In this document: in pieces, positions 26,033-35,279 of the stretch
How the letters are laid out: each line of letters opens with the position of its first letter
Numbering within the stretch: position 1 is the stretch's first letter
Origin: JAPPHY01 sp965247535
Lineage (GTDB): Bacteria; Chloroflexota; Dehalococcoidia; Lucifugimonadales; UBA2985
NCBI GenBank assembly: GCA_965247535.1
Contig: OZ252018.1
Location: 620,001 to 684,000, forward strand
DNA: 64,000 bases
Direction of reading: 5' to 3'
The notes under the pieces: model-generated
What the model was told of the DNA's origin: nothing
What the model saw: only the letters and a program-made list of their open reading frames with translations
Databases searched by the model: none
Made by a program: the position numbers and the translations under genes

Positions 26033-27808
26033 TCAGTTCCAGTCTTTCGCGTCGTCTGAGCTGCGGGCGGCACCCTGGGCCCTGCGGACCTCTACTACCA
26101 TCAACTCCGCCGACAGACTATCTGCGGTGTGGCCGAAGTACGTTGTCTCGCTCTCGCCGTCAACCGCTACCGCAGCACAGTGCATGCTCTGTGTTCGAGC
26201 GCCCTTGTCCCCCAGCCACTGCCCCACAAGGTATGTCAGGAACCCTATCCCGATATACGCGCTGTAGATAGCCCACTCAATCGCCGAATTAGGCTCAAAG
26301 GAGCGACAGGTTCCCACCCAATCTATGCCTCCTTCACAGCTCTCCGTTGAGATGCCAAACCAATACAGGACGTGAAGCAGCAGCGACCACAGCAAGAGAA
26401 CGGAACCGACAGCAGACAGCAGGGCCCCGCCAAACATGAACAAGACACCGGGCGCTTTCAGTAACCAGTTTGACCCGCCCGTTTTCACACGCTGTTGGTC
26501 AGCCCAAACCGACGAAATCACGCGGAGGTCAATGGTTCTGCCGGGCAGTGCCAGACGTCGCTGCGAAAGCCGGACTTTTCCGTCTTGATAGAGCGTCTGA
26601 TCCGGTTCGGGAGCATCCGCCCGGTTTGCGACCGGCCAGAGTTCGGCAGCAGTTTCTCGGTTCGCCGCCCCTTCACTCTGTTCGCTATCCAACGTCTCCA
26701 GTTGGGACAGCTCCCGGAGAAATTCCCGCTCCGTCTCGCTTTCCGGCCCCGCAGCCGCGTCCGCCCCACCCTCGGACCGTCCTGTCAGGCCCCACTCCGG
26801 CGCGGACATAAAGCCGTGATAGGCCACGTCCAGGTCGGGGGCTCGCAAGGAGGCTGCCTCACCGGAGCCAAACCATGGTGGAGCCGAGACTGAATCGTCC
26901 AGCCAGGGCTGAGCCGCATCCAGCGCTATGGCATAGGCCAACATGGGATCGGGTTCGCCCCGTCCGCCCGCTGGGTCTGGTCCGGACAGAGATTTCTTCA
27001 AACCAAGCCACTGACCTATTTCATACGCCCCAGCTTCCGTTGGCGGCAGCATACCCGTGTGCATTGGGACCGCAATGAACCAGTATATGCAGCCGACTAC
27101 TGCGCCGACGAGGGAATTCGCCCACCATTGGGACAGCCATAAAGCCAGCCAAAGCCCGCTGCCAACGCCCATCAAGGCCCCGGCCAATATCGCCCCTCCG
27201 AATCCATCCGCTAGGCGCTCCCTCCTTATCCGTATCGGGTTGTCATGGAAGAGGCCTTGGCGCTGCATGTACTCCCCCAACTGGTCCCCGATAGCGTCCT
27301 TATGCCCGTCCATCAGGTCACGCAGCGCTTTCACCGTTGTGGGGCGCGATGGCAAGCTGCCGAATATCAACTGTTCCCACTCAAACTGCGCTGGGCCCTG
27401 CTGCGACAGCCGGTATAGAAATCCGCTCCTCGTTCCGACGCACTCGAATCGCAACGCGCCCCGCGGGCACATCTCGACTATCGCCGCCAGGAGCGTTCGG
27501 TCGCTGACCTGCCGGTCTTCCAGCACCGACACCACTGCCGCCGGCATCCCAGTGCGCTGCCTGGCCCCCAACTCCAATTGGTCCCGATGCTTGATTCCCC
27601 CCCTGGGCCGGTATCTGATCCACAGCCACAGCACTAGCAGCAGCGCGACGCCAATGCCAATTGTCCGGAAGCCCCAGACCAGCTGCTGCTTCCAACCCAT
27701 ATCCTTGAATTCGGGGAAGCCACTCTCGGCGATGGCCCCACCAGGGTCCAGCGCGAACAGCAATCCAATGACGAAAAGGGCCGCCAGCGTTGCCAGCACA
27801 CTCGCCAT
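26033..27808 (-). CDS. Large DUF2207-like membrane protein
   Basis: A 591-residue membrane protein. An N-terminal hydrophobic segment is followed by FRTIGIGVALLLVLWLWIRY and a soluble region with LSDRTLLAAIVEMCPRGALRF-like features. Paired helices follow near residues 215-260, then MLAYAIALDAAQPWL, the typical C-terminal DUF2207 signature. A further pair of helices lies near the C-terminus (residues 455-545). The N-terminal extracellular DUF2207 domain is missing or very diverged. ATG 27808 has AAGGAGT 6 bases upstream. It is upstream of, and likely co-transcribed with, the repeat lipoprotein. Function of this family is not established. Confidence 0.65.
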   Translation of the reverse strand: MASVLATLAALFVIGLLFALDPGGAIAESGFPEFKDMGWKQQLVWGFRTIGIGVALLLVLWLWIRYRPRGGIKHRDQLELGARQRTGMPAAVVSVLEDRQVSDRTLLAAIVEMCPRGALRFECVGTRSGFLYRLSQQGPAQFEWEQLIFGSLPSRPTTVKALRDLMDGHKDAIGDQLGEYMQRQGLFHDNPIRIRRERLADGFGGAILAGALMGVGSGLWLALWLSQWWANSLVGAVVGCIYWFIAVPMHTGMLPPTEAGAYEIGQWLGLKKSLSGPDPAGGRGEPDPMLAYAIALDAAQPWLDDSVSAPPWFGSGEAASLRAPDLDVAYHGFMSAPEWGLTGRSEGGADAAAGPESETEREFLRELSQLETLDSEQSEGAANRETAAELWPVANRADAPEPDQTLYQDGKVRLSQRRLALPGRTIDLRVISSVWADQQRVKTGGSNWLLKAPGVLFMFGGALLSAVGSVLLLWSLLLHVLYWFGISTESCEGGIDWVGTCRSFEPNSAIEWAIYSAYIGIGFLTYLVGQWLGDKGARTQSMHCAAVAVDGESETTYFGHTADSLSAELMVVEVRRAQGAARSSDDAKDWN

Positions 27809-28369
27809 AGGACTCCTTCCTTCCTGCCCGTCGCAGGTCTTCCGCACCCGGCCCGGGTCGTACGACTAGGGATTCATAATACAGGGAATCCCGCTTCTTT
27901 ACACGGCTAGCTGGAACCCTGCCACTGGCTCCAATAGCATTGTCGCCAGACGTCTCTCAAGGTAACCAGTTGACCGTGGGATACTGTCCGAGCTGGGCAG
28001 ACTCTCAAACCTGGAAGTTCTGCACTTAACTGGTGACCTGTAGACCGGGTGCATACCAGGAGGGTTGCGAGGAGTACAGAATAGCGACGCCGACAGAATT
28101 GGTCTGCCATTCTGCTGAGCCTCATGCCTTACGCCGCGCCTGCTGACCGGCGCGATGTATGTGTGCAAGGTTTGCCGACGCCAGGCCGCCCGCGGCCACG
28201 CAGGCAGCGACGCGGGCGGCCACTGTGAAACGGGGTGCACAGGCAGCATAGGTCCCTCCATTGCGATATACCAGGTAGCGTCCCAGACTGGTGATATACT
28301 GCGGAGGATGGAAGGCGACGCCACTGTAGCTTGTCCTCAAACGACCCAAGGGCACGAGTAGACTATTCC
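27809..28369. other. Gene-free stretch
   Basis: This 560-base gap lies between the divergent DUF2207-like gene and the HNH gene. I see no convincing coding frame, tRNA or terminator. A 68-residue frame from 28155 with a CKVCRRQ start lacks a ribosome site and family features. Promoters for the flanking genes should lie here, but no strong -35/-10 pair stands out. Confidence 0.4.
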
Positions 28370-28846
28370 ATGAGACCGCGCGACAGAGACCCGATACTTC
28401 GACAGCACAAGCGCCAGCTCTTCAGAACCCAAAGTGGAAGGTGTGCTTACTGCGGTCGTTCCCATCGCATAGACTACCTTGAAACCGACCACAAATACCC
28501 GGTTAGTCGCGGTGGTGGTGACGCCATCGCGAATCTACAACTCCTCTGTACCCCCTGCAACATGCGTAAGGGGATTCAGTCCGATGAGGAGTTTCGACGC
28601 CGTTACCAGAGATTGTTGCCCGCGGACGGCAGTATTCCCTCGCCACCCATTCCCCAAGCTGCGTTTAGCGAAGAGACCGAGTACACCCGGGCCCCGCGAG
28701 CCGTGCGCCGCATCTATCACGAACGCTTTTCCGCGGCCCGCGACCGGCAACGCGCATCTCGCGCGGACCAGGGTAGCGGTTGCAGTCTACTCGCGGCCGC
28801 GGCGATGTGTATCCCAATTGCCTTGGCGTTACTGGTGCTCACCTAG
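28370..28846 (+). CDS. HNH endonuclease-domain protein with C-terminal membrane segment
   Basis: A 158-residue protein whose residues 10-72 form an HNH nuclease domain. CAYCGRSH supplies one zinc Cys pair, LETDHKYPVSRGGGDAIANLQLLC contains the catalytic histidine region, and CTPCNMRKG supplies the second Cys pair. A linker follows and the last 25 residues are strongly hydrophobic (LLAAAAMCIPIALALLVLT), a probable membrane anchor, which is unusual for HNH proteins. ATG 28370 is the likely start; an upstream TTG at 28331 is possible. No restriction or phage genes are adjacent. Confidence 0.75.
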   Translation: MRPRDRDPILRQHKRQLFRTQSGRCAYCGRSHRIDYLETDHKYPVSRGGGDAIANLQLLCTPCNMRKGIQSDEEFRRRYQRLLPADGSIPSPPIPQAAFSEETEYTRAPRAVRRIYHERFSAARDRQRASRADQGSGCSLLAAAAMCIPIALALLVLT

Positions 28847-28896
28847 CACTGCACTGACCCAGCCGCCTCCCAGTACGCCCATCCCTCACCCGCCTA

Positions 28897-28990
28897 CCCT
28901 TCGACAGGCTAAGGGCAAGCGGACTGAGAGGCGGCCGCTGAGAGATGCCCGCGCCCCGTTCATGCTTCGACACGCTCAGCACGAACGGAC
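28897..28990. repeat. Dispersed short repeat (TTCGACAGGCTCAG type), two copies
   Basis: Two degenerate copies of a motif whose core is CTTCGACA(G/C)GCT(C)AG(CAC)GAACGG lie in the gap between the HNH and EamA genes, at about 28897-28928 and 28963-28990. The same motif occurs at 58060-58075 (reverse orientation) and 58130-58155. Confidence 0.55.
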
Positions 28991-29124
28991 TAGCGGTGCG
29001 CATGCTGACCGGCGTGGCGAAGGTATGCTAAGCTGTGCCGGTGCTCGGCCGCCCGCGGCCTGTGACCATACCGGAAGAGGCGCGGGCGTCTACTCGCGGC
29101 GCCAAGGGACATCCTGGACAGTTC

Positions 29125-29982
29125 ATGTTGAATATGGAACCGCTCCTGTGGGGGCTTGCCAGCGCGATTTGTTGGGGCGTGGCGGACATGTTTGGCCGGT
29201 CCGCATCCATGCGGGTCGGCAGCCCCACAGTGGCCTGGGCTATCCAGGGGATGGGCGCGCTTCCGGCCCTGGCGGGCGTGCTGGTCTTCGGCTCGCCGTG
29301 GGGTTCCCTTGCCACGGCCGACTACGCTGCGCTCGCCGTGTCGGTTGCTGCGCTATTCTCGGTGGGCTACATCGTATTCTACCGCGGGCTGGCGCGCGGC
29401 CTCGTGTCGATAGTGAGCCCGGTGTCAGCGGGCTACGTGGTGGTGACGGCGCTGCTATCGGCCGTGTTCCTCCACGAGACGATCGGCATCGATAGATGGG
29501 CGCTGATACTTGTGATCCTGGCGGGCATTGCCCTCGCATCGACGCGGGGCAGGAGCCGGGCGACGCTATCCGGCGTGGCCCATGGTCTCACTGCCATGCT
29601 TGTGGGGGGAATCGCCTTCACGCTGTGGAAGCCGATGGTAGACGTGGCTGGCCCGTACCTCGCGGTGGTCTCTGTGCGGGTCATCTCTGCCGGAATGCTG
29701 GGGGGCTTCCTGGCGGCGATGAGGACGCCGTGGTCGCCCTTCCGCAACGGCGCGGGGATGTTCGTGGTGGTTGCCGCTCTCCTGGACTCGCTCGGATTCA
29801 TCGCCTTCAACTTGGGAATAGAGAGGAATCCTATCTCGCTCATCATACCCGTCGCGGCCGCATACCCCGTAGTCACTGTGGCGCTGGCGTGGATGCTGCT
29901 GAGGGAGCGGCTGGCGAGACCGCAGGTGGCGGGGATCGCGATCGTGCTGGGAGGCGTGGTTGCCTTCAGCGCGGTGGCTTGA
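29125..29982 (+). CDS. EamA/DMT-superfamily permease
   Basis: A 285-residue membrane protein with about ten helices and two EamA repeats, the first starting at WGLASAICWGVADMFGRSA and the second near LVGGIAFTLWKPMVD. It is a different paralogue from the 18.3-kb permease. The start is ATG 29125 or 29134, since membrane sequence begins at once; the in-frame extension from 29035 is not membrane-like. Substrate is unknown. polA lies 70 bases downstream in the same direction with its own promoter-like sequence. Confidence 0.82.
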   Translation: MLNMEPLLWGLASAICWGVADMFGRSASMRVGSPTVAWAIQGMGALPALAGVLVFGSPWGSLATADYAALAVSVAALFSVGYIVFYRGLARGLVSIVSPVSAGYVVVTALLSAVFLHETIGIDRWALILVILAGIALASTRGRSRATLSGVAHGLTAMLVGGIAFTLWKPMVDVAGPYLAVVSVRVISAGMLGGFLAAMRTPWSPFRNGAGMFVVVAALLDSLGFIAFNLGIERNPISLIIPVAAAYPVVTVALAWMLLRERLARPQVAGIAIVLGGVVAFSAVA

Positions 29983-30052
29983 GTCGCTGTCGCCTGTCTT
30001 TTGCGAGAGCATGGCCCGGAGTATAATCACCTCGTAGCCGGAGGTGTCGATC

Positions 30053-32875
30053 ATGACCAGCGCCAGAACCGAGCCAATGCCCCTCTTGCCGGAGAAGCCA
30101 CTGCTCATGCTCATGGACGGCCACGCCATGGTGCACAGGGCATGGCATGCCATCCAGTCGCCGCTCACGCTGCGCAGCACCAACGAGGACGTGCGCGGCG
30201 TCTTCGCGTTCACCAACACGTTCATCCGCGCCATCCAGGAGTGGAGGCCAACCCACTGCGCCATCGCTTTCGACATGGCAGCGCCGACGTTCCGCCACGT
30301 CCGGTTCGCCGAGTACAAGGCGCAACGGCCGGCGACGCCTCCTGATCTCCACAACCAGTTCCCGTGGGTCAGGAGGCTCATGGAGGCCTTCAACGTACCC
30401 ATCTTCGAGATGGAGGAGTTTGAGGCCGACGACGTGCTCGGAACCCTGTGCCGCCAGGCTACCGAGCTTGGCATGGACACAATCATCCTCACGGGAGACA
30501 CCGACACGCTGCAGCTGGTGTCGCCCAGCGTCCGCGTGGCCCTGAACCGTAGCGTCCAGGACCGTATCATCTACGACCTGGCGGGCGTCCGCGAGCGGTA
30601 CGGCGGCCTCGGGCCGGACCGCCAGCCGCACGTTAAAGCGCTGCAGGGCGACTCGTCGGACAACATCCGGGGCGTGCCGGGCGTTGGCGTCAAAACCGCC
30701 GTGAAGCTGATCGTGGACCACGGCAGCATCGACGGCCTCTACGAGAACCTGGAGAGCGTCACGCCGCCGCGCATTCGCTCGCTGCTTGCCGAACACGAGA
30801 GCGACGCGCGCGAGGGCCTGTTGCTCACCACAATCGTCGACCGCGTGCCCATCTCGCTGGACACGGAGGCCGCCCGCTTCTGGCGGTACGACCGGGAGAG
30901 TGTAGTGGACCTGCTCAGGGAGCTGGAGTTCGCAAGCATCGTCTCGCGGGTGCCGAACCCGGGCGATGAGGGCGGCACTGCGCAGGGTGCGGCATCCCGG
31001 TCCATGCAGGGCGCGCTCATTCCGGAGAGCGAGGAGCCAAATGGCGACTATCGCACCGTGGTCAGCGTGGCGGACCTGGAGGCGATGGCGTCCGAGCTGT
31101 GGGCCGCGGGCAGCTTCGCATTCGACGTTGAGACCACGAGCCGCGATCCGATGGCGTCGCACCTGGTCGGGCTGTCGTTCTCCTGCGAGGGCGGCGTCGC
31201 GTACTACGTACCGGTTGGACACAATGAGGGCGCGCAGCTGCCCCTCGATGAGGCGCTGGCGGTCCTCAGGCCGCTGCTGGAGGACGAGGCCGTGGGTAAG
31301 ACGGCCCACAACGCCAACTACGACATGACCGTGCTGGCGAACTATGGTGTCAACGTCCGCGGCGTGGACTTCGACACGATGGTGGCCGCGCACCTTCTCG
31401 GGGAGAAGGCGATGGGCCTCAAGAACCTGGCGTTCACCAAGCTGAACGTGGAGATGACGCACATCGACGCGCTCATAGGCACGGGCCGCAAGCAGAGGAC
31501 GATGGCGCAAGTGCCGGTCGAGGACGCGGCGGCATACGCGGCGGCCGACGCCGACATGACGCAGAGGCTGAAGGACCTGTTCGGCCCGCCGCTCATGAGC
31601 GAGGGCAAGCTGGCGTCAGTCTTCGCCGGCATGGAGATGCCCCTGGTGCCCGTGCTCGTGAAGATGCAGCGCAACGGCGTCGCGCTCGACGTCGAGCGGC
31701 TCAGGCGGATGGCTGATGCGTTGGGCGAGCGGCTGTACCAGGTGGAGGAGGAGGTGCTGGGCGCGATCGGCCACCGGTTTTCCCTGAACTCCACCCAGCA
31801 GCTGGCCGACGTGCTGTTCAACGAGCTGCGCCTTCCAAGGTCCAAGCGCACCAAGACCGGCTACTCCACGGACGCGTCCGTGCTGGAGGGCCTGAGGGTG
31901 ATGATCAAGGAGGGTCAGGCTGCCGACGCCGACCCGAGGGCCCCTCAGGTGCTGGACGGCATCCTGGAGTACCGCGAGCTGTCCAAGCTCAAGTCGACCT
32001 ACGTGGACTCGCTACCGCAGCTGGTGAACCCGTGGACTAGGCGCGTTCACACCAGCTACAACCAGACCGGCTCGGCGACGGGCCGCGTCTCAAGCAACGA
32101 CCCGAACCTGCAGAACATACCCGTGCGTACGGAGCTTGGCCGGGAGGTGCGCCGCGCGTTCGTGGCGGAGGGCGCGCCGGAGTGGACGCTGCTGGCCGCC
32201 GACTATTCGCAGATCGAGCTGAGGGTGCTGGCCCATCTCTCGCGCGACCGCGAGCTGGTGGAGGCGTTCCTTCGCGACGAGGACATCCACTCGGCAACGG
32301 CGTCGCAGGTGTACGGCGTGGGACTGGACGCGGTGACGCCGGACATGAGGCGTATCGCCAAGGTGATGAACTTCGGGGTCATCTACGGGCTTAGCGCGTA
32401 CGGCATCTCGCAGCAGACCGACCTGGGCCAGGTGGAGGGCGCAAGGTTCATCGAGAGCTACTTCTCCCGCTACCCGGGCATCCGCGACTACCTTGACGAG
32501 ACGCGGGCTCAGGTGAGGAGGCTGGGCTACCTGGAGACGCTGAGCGGCCGCCGTCGCTACATCCCGGAGGTGAACTCGCCCAACTTCCACATGAGGCAGG
32601 CGGCGGAGCGCATGGCAGTGAACATGCCGATACAGGGCACGGCCGCAGACGTGATCAAGCTGGCGATGGTGAGCATAGACCGGCGCATGGAGGAGGAGGG
32701 GCTGCGATCGCGCATGATACTCCAGGTGCACGATGAGCTCATATTCGAGGTGGCGATGGACGAGATCGAGGTTGTCACTTCGCTGGTGTCGGAGCTGATG
32801 CCTGCGGCTATGGAGCTGGTTGTGCCGCTGAAGGTGGACCTCAAGAGCGGCCCCACGTGGGGCGATCTGGAGTAG
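30053..32875 (+). CDS. polA: DNA polymerase I
   Basis: A 940-residue repair and Okazaki-fragment polymerase with all three domains. The 5'-3' exonuclease (1-300) shows EFEADDVLGTL and GDSSDNIRGVPGVGVKTA. The 3'-5' proofreading domain (about 325-520) keeps its acidic residues: FDVETTS, AHNANYDM and YAAADADM. The polymerase domain shows motif A DYSQIELR from residue 717, motif B RRIAKVMNFGVIYGLSAYG and motif C VHDELIF from residue 892. ATG 30053 has GGAGG 8 bases upstream. TATAAT at 30022-30027 is a probable -10 box; the -35 region (TTGCGA at 30001) is at a short 15-base spacing. Confidence 0.97.
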   Translation: MTSARTEPMPLLPEKPLLMLMDGHAMVHRAWHAIQSPLTLRSTNEDVRGVFAFTNTFIRAIQEWRPTHCAIAFDMAAPTFRHVRFAEYKAQRPATPPDLHNQFPWVRRLMEAFNVPIFEMEEFEADDVLGTLCRQATELGMDTIILTGDTDTLQLVSPSVRVALNRSVQDRIIYDLAGVRERYGGLGPDRQPHVKALQGDSSDNIRGVPGVGVKTAVKLIVDHGSIDGLYENLESVTPPRIRSLLAEHESDAREGLLLTTIVDRVPISLDTEAARFWRYDRESVVDLLRELEFASIVSRVPNPGDEGGTAQGAASRSMQGALIPESEEPNGDYRTVVSVADLEAMASELWAAGSFAFDVETTSRDPMASHLVGLSFSCEGGVAYYVPVGHNEGAQLPLDEALAVLRPLLEDEAVGKTAHNANYDMTVLANYGVNVRGVDFDTMVAAHLLGEKAMGLKNLAFTKLNVEMTHIDALIGTGRKQRTMAQVPVEDAAAYAAADADMTQRLKDLFGPPLMSEGKLASVFAGMEMPLVPVLVKMQRNGVALDVERLRRMADALGERLYQVEEEVLGAIGHRFSLNSTQQLADVLFNELRLPRSKRTKTGYSTDASVLEGLRVMIKEGQAADADPRAPQVLDGILEYRELSKLKSTYVDSLPQLVNPWTRRVHTSYNQTGSATGRVSSNDPNLQNIPVRTELGREVRRAFVAEGAPEWTLLAADYSQIELRVLAHLSRDRELVEAFLRDEDIHSATASQVYGVGLDAVTPDMRRIAKVMNFGVIYGLSAYGISQQTDLGQVEGARFIESYFSRYPGIRDYLDETRAQVRRLGYLETLSGRRRYIPEVNSPNFHMRQAAERMAVNMPIQGTAADVIKLAMVSIDRRMEEEGLRSRMILQVHDELIFEVAMDEIEVVTSLVSELMPAAMELVVPLKVDLKSGPTWGDLE

Positions 32876-33001
32876 GGGGGCGGGTGCGTGTCGCGGAGAT
32901 TGGTCCCAGGCTGGCGTGTCGGTGACGCGGCCGAGGTCAGCTATCGCGTTGCGCAGCCGACACGTACTATCATGCTGACCGCAATCGATAAAGGGGGCGC
33001 G

Positions 33002-33256
33002 ATGGGCAGCATCAAGGTGTGTCTGGACGATGCGGTAGTCAATCGGCTGAAGACCCGAGCCGAAGCGAACGGACGCTCGCTGGAAGTCGAGGTCCGACAC
33101 ATTCTGGTGGAGGCTGTCGGGGAAGACATGGCGGCTCGCGCCGCGTCGTTCCGGTCCTTGGTTCGTGAACTGAGGGCAGGGACCGCAGTCAGTCCTCAAA
33201 CTCCTGGCTGGGTGCTCATCCGAGAGGACCGCGACAGCGATCGCGGCCGGGCGTGA
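33002..33256 (+). CDS. FitA-like ribbon-helix-helix antitoxin, orphan
   Basis: An 84-residue protein. Residues 3-40 (IKVCLDDAVVNRLKTRAEANGRSLEVEVRHIL) are a ribbon-helix-helix DNA-binding domain of the FitA/VapB type. The tail PGWVLIREDRDSDRG resembles the C-terminal toxin-binding peptide of such antitoxins. Normally a PIN-domain toxin follows at once, but here the next gene, 45 bases away, is an unrelated membrane protein. It is therefore an orphan antitoxin or a solitary regulator. ATG 33002 has GGGGG upstream. Confidence 0.7.
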   Translation: MGSIKVCLDDAVVNRLKTRAEANGRSLEVEVRHILVEAVGEDMAARAASFRSLVRELRAGTAVSPQTPGWVLIREDRDSDRGRA

Positions 33257-33300
33257 TGCGGCTGTGACTCCCCCGTGCCGCGTGCTCCACGAGACGCAAG

Positions 33301-34065
33301 GTGCATGACTTGACGCCCCCATCGCGAGAGGAGCTGCGCGGAGCCATCGCCACCGGCTTGCGGCAGGCCGCAACGGCTGCCTTCATCATGGCCGTGCTCG
33401 TGTTCCTGCTGACCGCCAACGTCCGCCTGGCCTTCGACAGTCTTGCTCTCTATCGTTTCGGCTTCGAGCAGTACAACGTGACGACCACCACCGGTCTGAG
33501 CATGGACCAGCTGATGGACGTGGCAACCGAGATACGCGACTACTTCAACTCCTCTGACGAGCTGCTGGACGTGCAGGTGGACCTGGCCGGCGAGGTGCGA
33601 CCTCTCTTCAACGAGCGCGAGATACTGCACATGCGGGACGTGAAAGGGCTGGTGCGGGGCATCTACGCGTTGCAGGCGCTATCGGGCGTGTACCTTCTCG
33701 GCTATGCGGCGGTCGTGCTGGTGACTGGACGGTGGCGCGGAGCCCGGGTGCTAGCGAGGCGGCTGGCGCTGGGGTGCATTTCCGCCGTGGCGCTGCTCGC
33801 CGTGGGCGGGCTGGCGTCGCTGGTGGGCTTCGACCAGCTATTCTACAGGTTCCACGTCATCAGCTTCACAAGCGGCACCTGGACGTTCGACCCGCGATAC
33901 AACTACCTGACGAGGCTGTTCACGGAGGGGTTCTTCATGCAGGCCGCGCTGTTGGTGGCCGCGGCGGTGATAGTGGAGGCGATCGCGATTGCGGCGGCGT
34001 GCCTGGCGTCAATGAGGTGGCTTTCGAGGCGTGAGGCGGCTGCGAACGGAGAGGCTCGGCGCTGA
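33301..34065 (+). CDS. TIGR01906 (DUF1461) integral membrane protein
   Basis: A 254-residue membrane protein of unknown function. The N-terminal helix (about 22-42), the long extracytoplasmic loop with LFNEREILHMRDVKGL and three further helices match the TIGR01906 pattern. The start is GTG 33301; ribosome site weak. The last 42 codons lie inside a 164-bp repeat whose second copy is at 35116-35279, so a duplicate C-terminal fragment exists there. The protein itself looks intact. Confidence 0.8.
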   Translation: MHDLTPPSREELRGAIATGLRQAATAAFIMAVLVFLLTANVRLAFDSLALYRFGFEQYNVTTTTGLSMDQLMDVATEIRDYFNSSDELLDVQVDLAGEVRPLFNEREILHMRDVKGLVRGIYALQALSGVYLLGYAAVVLVTGRWRGARVLARRLALGCISAVALLAVGGLASLVGFDQLFYRFHVISFTSGTWTFDPRYNYLTRLFTEGFFMQAALLVAAAVIVEAIAIAAACLASMRWLSRREAAANGEARR

Positions 34066-34102
34066 GCTAGCAGAAGCTGCCGCCGGCCGAGCAGCCGCAG
34101 GC
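33939..34102. repeat. 164-bp direct repeat, copy 1
   Basis: Identical to 35116-35279 except for one base (C at 34088 versus T at 35265). It contains the 3' end of the TIGR01906 gene and, on the other strand, the last codons of an fmdB gene (CGCSAGGSFC). Copy 1 is joined to the insert on its right. Confidence 0.92.
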
Positions 34103-34352
34103 CTGCATCCAGACCATAGGCAACCAGGCCACGCGGCCAGTGCAACAATGCCGGTCCAGCAAGCAGAGCAATCGGCCAACCATCTCGACGTCCTGCAGAG
34201 ATATAGGGCGAGACCAACATCCCACAAGACTCGCATTGTGTCTGCCACAGTGTTCGGGATGAGTACCACGGACGGAGAGGCGACGACGGACAGAACCCAA
34301 TCAATAGGCCAGCCGCTATGAGGTCAAGGAAGGTAAGGCACTACTGAGTTGC

Positions 34353-34964
34353 CTACGGTGACTCTTGGCCGCCTGCAGGGCCGTACGCTACGAACCCTTC
34401 GCCGGTGTCTTCGAAGAGGAACAAGTGGGGATAGGACATCACCTTGCTCATAATGAGCATGTCACCTGCCGAGCCCGCGACATTGAGCACGAAGGCCCAC
34501 GTGATGACGGAGGCGAGCAGATCGTCCGCGGCCACGAGAGCCAGCGCTGCTGCCAGAGCCAATGTCAACAGCACTGCCGGCGCCAACCGGGCGGCTAGGT
34601 AGCGAGGCCTGTTGAAGAAGCTGCCGGGGGCGGCCGCGTAGAAGACTGGCCCGAGCCTGGTCTACGGCTTGAACCCGAAGCGGGGCCGGCCTCCGAACGT
34701 CAAGAAAAAGACCCCATGTACTGCTTCATGAAGAGTGACTCCAAGAACTATCCCCAACAGAAATCCAGAGAGGAACGTTTCCCCGCCTATCGTCATTTCG
34801 CCCGAGTCGGTCACTATCCCGATGACAAGGCCTGCAGCGGCGAGTGACGCGAAGAAGGCGACAAGGCCGACCAAGCCAGCGAGCACCACCTCCTTCGCCG
34901 ATGCCTGCTTCAGGGTCCATCGACCTACCTCAATGTAGCCCTCCGGTAGCCGCCTGCCGCCCAT
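34353..34964 (-). pseudogene. DUF3267 metalloprotease-like membrane protein, interrupted by an amber codon
   Basis: The minus strand encodes a DUF3267-type protein in one frame from ATG 34964 (GAGG upstream) to 34353. It has two N-terminal helices, the HExxH motif in TLHEAVHGVFF, and GRPRFGFKP; then an in-frame TAG (34664-34662). The same frame continues with TRLGPVFYAAAPGSFF, two more helices and the family C-terminus NVAGSAGDMLIMSKV. With one stop removed, the product would be 203 residues. No frameshift is seen. The gene sits inside the 1-kb insert between the 164-bp repeats, so decay after acquisition is plausible. Confidence 0.75.
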
Positions 34965-35115
34965 TGCTGAACCTCCTCGTCGCTGGATGCCCGGTCTTCA
35001 GCTCCCGGCCGCTTTGCTACTGTAGCATAGATCTTCATTTCGGAAGTTGTGATGCACCTTGTGTTAATCGAGGGGCGGGAGTGAGCGTCGACACCACGGC
35101 TTGACGGGTGGTAGC

Positions 35116-35279
35116 GCAGGCCGCGCTGTTGGTGGCCGCGGCGGTGATAGTGGAGGCGATCGCGATTGCGGCGGCGTGCCTGGCGTCAATGAGGTGGCTT
35201 TCGAGGCGTGAGGCGGCTGCGAACGGAGAGGCTCGGCGCTGAGCTAGCAGAAGCTGCCGCCGGCTGAGCAGCCGCAGGC
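35116..35279. repeat. 164-bp direct repeat, copy 2
   Basis: Second copy of 33939-34102, offset by 1,177 bases. It carries a stranded fragment of the TIGR01906 3' end (35117-35242) and the genuine 3' end of the fmdB gene. The insert between the copies spans 34103-35115; its first 250 bases hold no recognisable gene. Confidence 0.92.
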
